The notes under the pieces are model-generated. The model was not told where the DNA came from. It was given only the letters and a program-made list of their open reading frames with translations, and did no database searches. A stretch of 8,424 nucleotides of DNA, from contig USQH01000059.1 in assembly GCA_900556765.1 (NCBI GenBank), forward strand, positions 1 through 8,424, written 5' to 3'. Of this stretch, positions 1-5,808 are shown in pieces. The position numbers were made by a program, and so were the translations under genes. Source of the stretch: an uncultured Oscillospiraceae bacterium (GTDB lineage: Bacteria; Bacillota; Clostridia; Oscillospirales; Acutalibacteraceae). Each line of letters starts with the position of its first letter. The first letter of the stretch is position 1.

Positions 1-33
1 AATTTTATATCGTTATGAAATTTAAAAACTATC

Positions 34-1038
34 TTACAGCCACATATTCTCGTATTCATGCTTACGTGGTCGTTCCATCAGATTAGCCAGCACGTTTTCA
101 ACAGGTGCGTTTTCAAACAGGACGCCGTAACATTCCTGCGTGATCGGCATCTCGACATTGTACTTTTTTGCAAGCAGCATTGCGGTTTTGGTAGCGTGAT
201 ACCCCTCAACCGTCATTCCAACCTGTTCAAGTGCTTTATCGGGAGCTACTCCCTGCCCTATCAGCGCACCGAAGCGCCTGTTGCGAGAATGCTTCGATGT
301 GCAGGTAACTATCAGATCGCCCAGACCGGTCAGGCCGGTAAACGTGCGCTGACGCGCGCCCATAGCTACGCCGAGCTGCGCTATCTCACTCAGTCCGCGG
401 GTCATTAGAGCCGCTTTTACATTGTCGCCGAGTCCGAGTCCGTCGCAAACGCCTGCCGCAAGCGCAATAATGTTTTTAAGAGCGCCGCCGAGTTCCACGC
501 CGATTATATCATCATTGATATAAACGCGCAGATAGGGGCTGATAAACACATTCTGCACATACATTGCGGCTTCCTTATCGGTTGACGCCGCAACAAGCGA
601 AGTTGCCATATTGCGCGCCACTTCCTCTGCATGAGACGGGCCGGAAAGCACCGCTATCTTATTATTCGGTATCTCCGACTGAATGACATCGGCAAGGCAA
701 AGCAGTGTATCGTTTTCCACGCCCTTTGCGACATTAACTATGACTGTTTCGGGTTTGATACAATCCTTTATACGCTTAGCCGTCTCACGAATGGCAAACG
801 AGGGCACAGCAAATACAACTATATCGGACATAGGTACCGAATCAAGTGAAGTCGTAAGCTCGATAGACTCCGGTATTTTTACACCGGCTAACAGCTTTTT
901 ACTCTCTCTATCGCGGCGCAGAGCAGCGATTTCGTCCTCAAAAGCCGACCAAACGACTACCTTGTTACCGTTATTATTAAGGGCAAGAGCCAAAGCGATA
1001 CCCCATCCGCCTGAGCCTAAAACAGTAACAGTTGACAT
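34..1038 (-). CDS. gpsA: NAD(P)H-dependent glycerol-3-phosphate dehydrogenase
   Basis: This cytosolic enzyme reduces dihydroxyacetone phosphate to sn-glycerol-3-phosphate, the backbone for phospholipids. The 334-residue length is normal for the family. The N-terminal Rossmann fold carries the dinucleotide-binding loop GSGGWG at residues 8-13. VNVAKGVE follows at 102-108 with Lys105, SGPSHAEE at 132-139, and the C-terminal substrate domain opens with GVELGGALKNI, whose Lys188 is the expected catalytic lysine. TGLTGLGDLIVTC (234-246) and SRNRRFG (251-257) are also family hallmarks. The ATG at 1036-1038 has AGGAG at 1051-1055, which overlaps the stop codon of plsY, so translation of the two is probably coupled. 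It is the last gene seen in its operon; its product is the substrate for the PlsY enzyme encoded just upstream. Only 33 bases follow its stop and no terminator is visible there. Identification is firm. Confidence 0.97.
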   Translation of the reverse strand: MSTVTVLGSGGWGIALALALNNNGNKVVVWSAFEDEIAALRRDRESKKLLAGVKIPESIELTTSLDSVPMSDIVVFAVPSFAIRETAKRIKDCIKPETVIVNVAKGVENDTLLCLADVIQSEIPNNKIAVLSGPSHAEEVARNMATSLVAASTDKEAAMYVQNVFISPYLRVYINDDIIGVELGGALKNIIALAAGVCDGLGLGDNVKAALMTRGLSEIAQLGVAMGARQRTFTGLTGLGDLIVTCTSKHSRNRRFGALIGQGVAPDKALEQVGMTVEGYHATKTAMLLAKKYNVEMPITQECYGVLFENAPVENVLANLMERPRKHEYENMWL

Positions 1039-1053
1039 AATACAAACACACTC

Positions 1054-1728
1054 CTATTTGTGTGAGCTGAGCTTTTTTTCCGTTCCTTCGCGCAGTCTGA
1101 CAATGTTATCCTTATGTTTACAGATTATTATGACAGTGATAACAAGCGAAAGAACTGTTAAATAAATAAATTCGGACACCGAGTATCCTTTATTCAAGGA
1201 CACAAGAAAATTGTAGATCGTAAACTCCGCCGCCCCCATTATAGAGCCGATGGAAATAATCTTTGTAATCAAAAAAAGAATTAAAAAGGTGATCAACACG
1301 GCTGATGCAACAAAAGGGTCTATGCAGTAAAGCACGGCAATTGCCGTTGATACTCCCTTACCGCCGCGAAATCCGAAAAACACCGGATAAGCGTGACCGA
1401 TTATACACAAAATGCCGCACAAATACAAGCCGAAATAAGGCGTAAGATAATTTGCAATACAAGTCGGCGCTGAATCATGTATTTTCGGAAAGAGAAAATA
1501 ATACCCGATAAGCGGAGCCGCTATACCCTTCAAAAAGTCGCCCAAAAAGGTTATTATGCCGGGCAGTAAACCGACCGTACGAATAACATTAGTCATTCCT
1601 GCGTTTCCGCTGCCCATTTCACGCACGTCCTTGCGGGCGAATAGCTTTGATGTAATAAGTGCAAAATTCACACTGCCTATAAGATAGCTGACAAGCAGCG
1701 CAGCAGCCAGTAACAGTAGCCAATACAT
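1054..1728 (-). CDS. plsY: Acyl-phosphate:glycerol-3-phosphate acyltransferase PlsY
   Basis: This integral membrane enzyme transfers an acyl group from acyl-phosphate to position 1 of glycerol-3-phosphate, giving lysophosphatidic acid. The 224-residue protein is very hydrophobic, starting with a membrane segment at about residues 3-22. All three family motifs are present: MGSGNAGMTNVIR at 38-50, GFRGGKGVSTA at 119-129, and a C-terminal KHKDNIVRLREGTEKK at 204-219. The ATG at 1726-1728 shares its A with the TAA stop of der (TAATG), and GAGGG at 1738-1742 sits nine bases upstream inside der. An in-frame extension back to 1863 exists, but its 45 extra codons overlap der and encode a non-membrane stretch unlike the family, so I rejected it. 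The gene lies between der and gpsA, whose product supplies the substrate. The acyl-phosphate donor enzyme PlsX is not in this window. Confidence 0.96.
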   Translation of the reverse strand: MYWLLLLAAALLVSYLIGSVNFALITSKLFARKDVREMGSGNAGMTNVIRTVGLLPGIITFLGDFLKGIAAPLIGYYFLFPKIHDSAPTCIANYLTPYFGLYLCGILCIIGHAYPVFFGFRGGKGVSTAIAVLYCIDPFVASAVLITFLILFLITKIISIGSIMGAAEFTIYNFLVSLNKGYSVSEFIYLTVLSLVITVIIICKHKDNIVRLREGTEKKLSSHK

Positions 1729-3053
1729 TATTGCTTTCCCTCGCCGCGTTCCCTGATTACAAAGCGAACGGGCGTACCCTCCAATCCGAATACTGAACGA
1801 ATTTGGTTTTCTATATATCGCTGATACGAATAATGGAACAGATCCGCTCGGTTGCAGAAGCACACAAACGTAGGCGGCCGAGTGGATGCCTGAGTAATAT
1901 AATAAATGCGAAGGCGGCGGCCTTTATCAGTCGGCGGCTGCACGCGGGCAGTAGCGTCGGCAAGCAGATCATTCAGCTTTCCTGTGGATATTCTCATGCT
2001 GTTCTGCTCGTTTACATAATTTATCAGTTCAAACAGACGGTCAACACGCTGTCCCGTTTTTGCCGAAATAAAAATTATTGGTGCATAGGTCATGAATGAA
2101 AAGTCATTCATAAGGCGTTTGCGGTAAGCGTCCATGGTTTGCCCGGTTTTTTCGACGGCATCCCATTTATTAACGGCGATAATGCATCCTTTACCGGCTT
2201 CAAGTGCAAGTCCGGCTACCTTTGAATCCTGCTCGGTAAAGCCCTCGACAGCATCAATCATTATCACACATACGTCGGCTCTGTCGACCGCCATCTGTGC
2301 GCGTATAACGCTAAATTTTTCGATATCATCGGTCACCCGGCTTTTGCGGCGCAAACCGGCAGTATCAATGAAATTATACTTTCCGTATTTATTGTCAACA
2401 GCGGTGTCGATAGCGTCGCGCGTCGTGCCTGCAATGTTGGATACTATCGAGCGCACTTCGCCTGAAACAGCGTTTGTCAGCGAAGATTTACCGACATTCG
2501 GCTTGCCGATAATGGCGACATTGATACGGTCAGATTCCTCGTCCGAATCGAACTGCGGAAGCAGATCGTACACCGCATCAAGCAGGTCGCCGGTTCCGTG
2601 ACCGTGCACCGAAGAAACGGCGATCGGATCGCCCAAGCCTAAATTGTAAAACTCATAAAATTCAGCCGGTGTATCTCCCAGTGAGTCGCATTTATTTACG
2701 CACAGAACGACCGGTTTGCCGCTCTTTTGCAGGATAGCGGCAACCTCCCTATCGGTCGCAACTACACCGCTCTTTAAATCGACGACAAATACAATCACCT
2801 CCGCCGAATCGATGGCAAGTCCCGCCTGCTCCCTGATATGTGACAGTATAACATCGTCGGTCACCGTCTCTATACCGCCGGTGTCAACAAGCATGACTGT
2901 TTTGCCGCGCCACTCGCAGTCGCCGTAAATACGGTCGCGGGTCACGCCCGGCTCATCGTTAACGATGGACAGCCTTTGTCCTATCAATTTATTAAAAAGT
3001 GTCGATTTACCCACATTCGGGCGTCCGACGATCGCAACTACCGGTTTTGACAT
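1728..3053 (-). CDS. der: Ribosome biogenesis GTPase Der (EngA)
   Basis: Der is an essential GTPase with two G domains in tandem that assists maturation of the 50S ribosomal subunit. At 441 residues it has the usual Firmicute length. First G domain: GRPNVGKS at 10-17, the switch threonine in GVTRD near 38, DTGG at 57-60 and NKCD at 120-123. Second G domain: GKPNVGKS at 183-190, AGTTRD at 208-213, DTAG at 230-233, NKWD at 295-298 and SAK at 330-332. A KH-like domain fills about 350-437, including PTDKGRRLRIYY. Both nucleotide sites look intact. The ATG at 3051-3053 follows the stop of the DUF512 gene by three bases, with GGAGA at 3061-3065 as ribosome binding site inside that gene's last codons. 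Its own stop overlaps the plsY start by one base. Confidence 0.98.
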   Translation of the reverse strand: MSKPVVAIVGRPNVGKSTLFNKLIGQRLSIVNDEPGVTRDRIYGDCEWRGKTVMLVDTGGIETVTDDVILSHIREQAGLAIDSAEVIVFVVDLKSGVVATDREVAAILQKSGKPVVLCVNKCDSLGDTPAEFYEFYNLGLGDPIAVSSVHGHGTGDLLDAVYDLLPQFDSDEESDRINVAIIGKPNVGKSSLTNAVSGEVRSIVSNIAGTTRDAIDTAVDNKYGKYNFIDTAGLRRKSRVTDDIEKFSVIRAQMAVDRADVCVIMIDAVEGFTEQDSKVAGLALEAGKGCIIAVNKWDAVEKTGQTMDAYRKRLMNDFSFMTYAPIIFISAKTGQRVDRLFELINYVNEQNSMRISTGKLNDLLADATARVQPPTDKGRRLRIYYITQASTRPPTFVCFCNRADLFHYSYQRYIENQIRSVFGLEGTPVRFVIRERGEGKQ

Positions 3054-3056
3054 TCT

Positions 3057-4364
3057 TTACTCTCCATCCAAAATCGCGGATAACAAATCATATCCGTCGT
3101 TTTCAGTTATTCTGACTTTAACATTAAGCGCAGCTTCAATATCGGCGACAGAAACGTCGTCAAGCATGACATCGCCCTGAGAACGAAACATACACGACGG
3201 CAACAACAGCACCTCTCCAAGCGGTTTTCCGCTGAGCTGCGCGATAAGATCTTTGCCTGTTATAAGTCCCGCTACCGTTATCATTTCCCCGAAAAAGTCA
3301 TTTTTTATCTCATATACATTACAGTTTAAATTATGCCATTTTTTCTTTGCAATGTCAACCAATTCACACAAAAGCGGATATGCGGCAACTCCCGTAGCGA
3401 TTGACACCGGTTTATTTTGAATTCTGTTACCGTCCTCTGTTTCCACTGCTTCGGAAAACTCCTTATGCAGCAGAGTACACATTCCGACCCCATTATCAAG
3501 CTGAGCATATTCCTCATAGTAATCATTATCGGGCAATGGTAACTGCGCTTTCAGATAGAATTCATCGGCGGCATACACCAAACGCGTACCGTACTTATTC
3601 AAGCACATTTCCCCGTATTCTTCGATTATTTCGACCGAGCGTCTTGCCGATTCTCTATCAAACGGAGTCAGCTTTTCAAGACCTTCCCTGTACTTTGTCA
3701 TGCCGAGCGGAACAGCCGCAATACTTTGCACCGACGGATAAAGCGCCGTCAGGTCATCCAACGACCGACGCAATTCATCGCCGTCGTTCCATCCCGGACA
3801 AAGCACCAACTGACAGTTTATCTTGGTTCCCGCCTCAGCCAAACGATACAGCACCGACAGCGATTCACCGGCAAAACGGTTACGCATCATTTTAACTCTA
3901 AGCTCCGGATTGGTCGTATGAACGGAGATATTGATCGGGCTGATATGCATTTTAATAATGCGGTCTACCTCATGCTCGCTGATATTAGTAAGTGTGATGT
4001 AATTGCCGAACAGGAATGACAGACGCGAATCGTCATCCTTGAAATACAAAGTGTCGCGCATTCCTTTTGGCAACTGATCTATAAAGCAAAAGACGCACCG
4101 ATTGCGGCACGGTTTCTGCTCATCCATAAGGTAGGTGCAAAAATTCAGTCCCAAATCTTCATCGGCGTGCAGCTTGACTTTTACCGTAGTCGTTTTTCCG
4201 TCACGCTCAATCTCAAGCTTCAGCTTGCCGTCCATGGCATAAAACTGGTAATCGAGAACATCCATTATCTCGTTACCGTTGATCGAAACAAGCAGATCGT
4301 CTGCTTTGATACCGCGCTTGTCCGCCACGGAGCCATGCTCCACCGATGCGATTCTGACCGACAT
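3057..4364 (-). CDS. PDZ / radical SAM / DUF512 protein, function unknown
   Basis: I recognise the family but its reaction is not known to me. The 435-residue protein opens with a PDZ-like domain (about 1-65; GSVADKRGIKADDLLVSING at 11-30), which usually binds peptides. A radical SAM type cluster follows: Cys86, Cys90 and Cys93 in CRNRCVFCFIDQLPKG, with the CX3CX2C spacing that holds a 4Fe-4S cluster and binds S-adenosylmethionine. Later family motifs are ISVHTTNPELR (146-156), LVLCPGWNDG (186-195), YAADEFYLKAQLPLPDND (264-281), DNGVGM (290-295) and the tail LLLPSCMFRSQGDVMLDD (386-403). No signal peptide or membrane segment is visible, so it is probably cytosolic. The ATG at 4362-4364 is chosen because AAAGGA at 4375-4380 sits ten bases before it. 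It heads the operon with der, plsY and gpsA, a neighbourhood I recall from many Clostridia; a link to ribosome assembly or translation is inference only. Confidence 0.9.
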   Translation of the reverse strand: MSVRIASVEHGSVADKRGIKADDLLVSINGNEIMDVLDYQFYAMDGKLKLEIERDGKTTTVKVKLHADEDLGLNFCTYLMDEQKPCRNRCVFCFIDQLPKGMRDTLYFKDDDSRLSFLFGNYITLTNISEHEVDRIIKMHISPINISVHTTNPELRVKMMRNRFAGESLSVLYRLAEAGTKINCQLVLCPGWNDGDELRRSLDDLTALYPSVQSIAAVPLGMTKYREGLEKLTPFDRESARRSVEIIEEYGEMCLNKYGTRLVYAADEFYLKAQLPLPDNDYYEEYAQLDNGVGMCTLLHKEFSEAVETEDGNRIQNKPVSIATGVAAYPLLCELVDIAKKKWHNLNCNVYEIKNDFFGEMITVAGLITGKDLIAQLSGKPLGEVLLLPSCMFRSQGDVMLDDVSVADIEAALNVKVRITENDGYDLLSAILDGE

Positions 4365-4374
4365 TTTAACACCG

Positions 4375-4380
4375 TCCTTT
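4375..4380 (-). promoter_or_regulatory. Ribosome binding site fixing the DUF512 start
   Basis: AAAGGA on the minus strand lies ten bases upstream of the ATG at 4362-4364. The reading frame also allows a TTG start at 4386-4388, eight codons earlier, but that would place this Shine-Dalgarno sequence inside the coding region and nothing comparable lies before it. The PDZ-like domain also begins right after the chosen ATG. Confidence 0.75.
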
Positions 4381-4386
4381 TTTCTC

Positions 4387-4428
4387 AAAGTATAATAAAT
4401 GCTCTCACAAGCATGAGTGAGAGCATTT
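4387..4428 (-). terminator. Perfect 12-bp hairpin after rpmF, probable terminator
   Basis: Arms at 4397-4408 (AAATGCTCTCAC) and 4417-4428 (GTGAGAGCATTT) are perfect reverse complements around an 8-base loop. Read on the minus strand, the stem is followed by ATTTATTATACTTT, a T-rich but broken tract, so it could end the yceD-rpmF transcript, perhaps incompletely. On the plus strand nothing T-rich follows, which supports minus-strand use. The stem lies 17 bases after the rpmF stop and 32 bases before the DUF512 start. If the candidate promoter at 4433-4462 is real, the same hairpin would instead sit at the 5' end of the DUF512-der message. Confidence 0.6.
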
Positions 4429-4432
4429 ACCG

Positions 4433-4462
4433 ATCATATGAATACTTATGCCTCTTTAACAA
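4433..4462 (-). promoter_or_regulatory. Candidate sigma-A promoter for the DUF512-der operon
   Basis: On the minus strand TTGTTA (4457-4462) is separated by 18 bases from TATGAT (4433-4438). These match the consensus at four and five of six positions. The -35 box falls in the last codons of rpmF. Transcription would start near 4426, at the edge of the 12-bp hairpin. The match is modest and the region AT-rich, so chance is a real alternative; simple readthrough from the yceD promoter would also serve. Confidence 0.35.
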
Positions 4463-4628
4463 CGACCTGTTTGCCATTGTAATAGCCACAGTTCGGGCAA
4501 AGTCTGTGCGGACGCTTGTACTCATTGCACTGAGGGCATCTGACGAGTTCAGGAGCATCCATCTTCCAAACGTTGGAGCGTCTCTTATCGCGTCTTGCTT
4601 TTGAGGTTTTTCTCTTCGGTACTGCCAT
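4446..4628 (-). CDS. rpmF: Large-subunit ribosomal protein L32
   Basis: This is a 60-residue component of the 50S ribosomal subunit. It starts with the family signature MAVPKRKTSKARRDKRRS, a basic stretch expected to contact 23S rRNA, and carries a zinc ribbon made by Cys31 and Cys34 (RCPQC) and Cys44 and Cys47 (LCPNCG). It is therefore the zinc-containing form; some bacteria also carry a cysteine-free copy. The ATG at 4626-4628 has a perfect AAGGAGGT seven bases upstream, which rules out the in-frame GTG at 4635-4637 that falls within that site. It follows yceD by 39 bases in the classic yceD-rpmF pair. In many Firmicutes fapR, plsX or other lipid genes come next; here a hairpin and the DUF512 operon do. 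Confidence 0.98.
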   Translation of the reverse strand: MAVPKRKTSKARRDKRRSNVWKMDAPELVRCPQCNEYKRPHRLCPNCGYYNGKQVVVKEA

Positions 4629-4635
4629 TATCAGC

Positions 4636-4643
4636 ACCTCCTT
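4636..4643 (-). promoter_or_regulatory. Perfect Shine-Dalgarno sequence of rpmF
   Basis: AAGGAGGT on the minus strand complements the 3' end of 16S rRNA over eight bases and lies seven bases before the rpmF ATG. It settles the start codon and fits a highly translated ribosomal protein gene. Confidence 0.9.
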
Positions 4644-4667
4644 TAACGTAGTACATATAATAATTTG

Positions 4668-5165
4668 TTAATCCAACAACTCTTTTAACGCTGCCAGTCG
4701 GGGATCAATCTCCTTTGTCCGGCAACTGCATTTACCCGTGTTTAAATTTGCGCCGCACTGTGGACAAATGCCTTTACAATCGGCTGAGCACAGATGCTTC
4801 ATCGGCACATTTAAAATAAGGTCGGATAAAATCACTTCATCAATATCGAGCTTATTGTCCGAAACGACGATGAAACCGTCTTTTTCATCATTATTAGCCA
4901 ATGCAGATACCAACACATAGTCGATATCACAGCAAAGCTCATCGGAGCAAATTTCCGAGCAGCGGTCACACGGCGCGGTGTATCTGCATCTGACACTGCC
5001 GCTGAGAGTGACGACTCCGGCATGGTTTGAAATACTGCCGCAGAACGCAGCAGGCTCATTAAACGGGAACAAACCGCCGTACTCAACATCGCTGAAATCA
5101 AAACTGAGGTCAAGTGAAATTGACTCGCCGTCGGCAACAAAAATATTACCAAGATCGATAATCAC
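4668..5165 (-). CDS. yceD: YceD family (DUF177) protein
   Basis: This 165-residue protein belongs to the DUF177/YceD family, encoded next to rpmF across bacteria and linked in published work to 23S rRNA accumulation; the molecular mechanism is not settled. The diagnostic C-terminal part is LCSADCKGICPQCGANLN (125-142) followed by GKCSCR, and it ends in DPRLAALKELLD, as is typical. The central TAPCDRCSEIC (64-73) is also usual. Thirteen cysteines are present, several in CX2C or CXC pairs (66/69, 134/137, 146/148), so metal binding is likely but inferred. The ATG at 5163-5165 has GAGGTG at 5171-5176, five bases upstream. It is the first gene after a near-consensus promoter and is almost certainly cotranscribed with rpmF. 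Confidence 0.92.
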   Translation of the reverse strand: MIIDLGNIFVADGESISLDLSFDFSDVEYGGLFPFNEPAAFCGSISNHAGVVTLSGSVRCRYTAPCDRCSEICSDELCCDIDYVLVSALANNDEKDGFIVVSDNKLDIDEVILSDLILNVPMKHLCSADCKGICPQCGANLNTGKCSCRTKEIDPRLAALKELLD

Positions 5166-5193
5166 ATTCTCACCTCAAATTTTAACAGATAAT

Positions 5194-5222
5194 ATTATAT
5201 TATCGTTACTTTATTTTGTCAA
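5194..5222 (-). promoter_or_regulatory. Consensus sigma-A promoter of yceD-rpmF
   Basis: On the minus strand a perfect -35 box TTGACA (5217-5222) and a perfect -10 box TATAAT (5194-5199) are exactly 17 bases apart. The start of transcription should lie near 5187, giving a leader of about 20 bases that contains the yceD ribosome binding site. Such a full match suggests strong constitutive expression, fitting a ribosomal protein operon. Confidence 0.9.
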
Positions 5223-5239
5223 GCAAATTAAGCCACAAA

Positions 5240-5291
5240 TTTGCAAAATTACAGACTCGGCGGCATAAATCGTGTCAGCCGAGTCTGTAAT
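5240..5291 (-). terminator. Rho-independent terminator after the P-loop gene
   Basis: Arms at 5248-5261 and 5278-5291 pair perfectly over 14 bp (core TTACAGACTCGGC) around a 16-base loop. Read on the minus strand the stem is followed by TTTTGCAAATTT, a fair U-tract; the plus strand lacks one. It lies 34 bases after the P-loop gene stop and 26 bases before the yceD -35 box, cleanly separating the two transcription units. Confidence 0.8.
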
Positions 5292-5325
5292 GCTGTATTA
5301 TCAGCTATTTTACGGTCGAATCAGC

Positions 5326-5742
5326 TCAGATTTTTTTAGCGCTGTCGAAAATGCGCTTCGGCAGTTCCGATTCATCACATGAAATGGTAAATACCAGTTC
5401 TGTATTAGTATGTTCGCTGAGAGGTGCAAGCTTTGCGATGAAATCGGCAAGCTCCTCATAATTGCGTCCGCCAATCTTAAGAGTGGCGTCAACAAAAATC
5501 TCGGTCAGGTCATAGTTGCCTGCACACATACCGCTTATAAAACCGTAAAGAGTATCAAAACCGGAAACAGCATATTCGTCAACATCCACCAGTCTGGCCT
5601 TATGAGTCAGATCGTAGGTAAGCTTAAGACCTTTCTCGATGCAAACCACATTGCCCTTTGATGCGTCGACAGCGGCGTTTACCAACTCCACCAGTCTCTT
5701 AGTCTTGCCGGATCCTTTGTTTCCGATGATCAATGAAATCAT
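5326..5742 (-). CDS. Small P-loop ATP-binding protein, function unknown
   Basis: The 138-residue protein begins MISLIIGNKGSGKTKRLVEL, with a textbook Walker A motif GNKGSGKT at residues 7-14. A hydrophobic strand ending in an acid, TEIFVDA (80-86), is the probable Walker B with Asp85, and LVFTISCD (116-123) resembles the following strand with a sensor-like polar residue. Similar short proteins occur in Clostridia and are often annotated loosely as ATP-binding or PilT-like; I see no pilus-specific motif, and the protein is far shorter than true PilT. No membrane segment or signal peptide is visible. The ATG at 5740-5742 has AAGGAG at 5752-5757. It lies 66 bases after pgi with no clear promoter between, so it is probably cotranscribed with pgi, and a terminator follows. 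It is most likely a nucleotide-binding ATPase or kinase-like domain standing alone. Its substrate cannot be read from the sequence. Confidence 0.85.
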   Translation of the reverse strand: MISLIIGNKGSGKTKRLVELVNAAVDASKGNVVCIEKGLKLTYDLTHKARLVDVDEYAVSGFDTLYGFISGMCAGNYDLTEIFVDATLKIGGRNYEELADFIAKLAPLSEHTNTELVFTISCDESELPKRIFDSAKKI

Positions 5743-5808
5743 GATTGTCAGCTCCTTATATAATCCGCTTCACGCGGTAATTGACAGTAAAATTGTGATC
5801 TGAAACGA

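Noticed and set aside
1..33. T-run after gpsA (GTTTTTAAATTT on the minus strand) as a terminator
   Set aside because: No stem precedes it within the visible bases, so the operon may continue beyond the window.
1729..1863. Longer PlsY reading with 45 extra N-terminal residues
   Set aside because: It overlaps der in another frame, lacks membrane character, and a well-placed ribosome binding site precedes the inner ATG at 1726-1728.
3401..3895. Long open frame on the plus strand opposite the DUF512 gene, and similar frames elsewhere
   Set aside because: They lie wholly opposite conserved genes, have low-complexity or odd composition, lack ribosome binding sites and resemble no family I know.
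4389..4394. TATACT as a -10 box for the DUF512 operon
   Set aside because: The sequence 17 bases upstream (CTCATG) does not resemble a -35 box; the TTGTTA/TATGAT pair at 4433-4462 fits better.
5331..5337. Run of seven A on the coding strand just before the P-loop gene stop, a possible frameshift site
   Set aside because: Slippage would add only about six residues (SELIRP) before the next stop, and no stimulating structure is close enough to be convincing.
5743..5808. Possible promoter (TTATAT) and 4-bp hairpin (CCGC/GCGG, 5765-5777) between pgi and the P-loop gene
   Set aside because: The -10-like box runs into the ribosome binding site, leaving no usable leader, and the hairpin is too short to act as a terminator.
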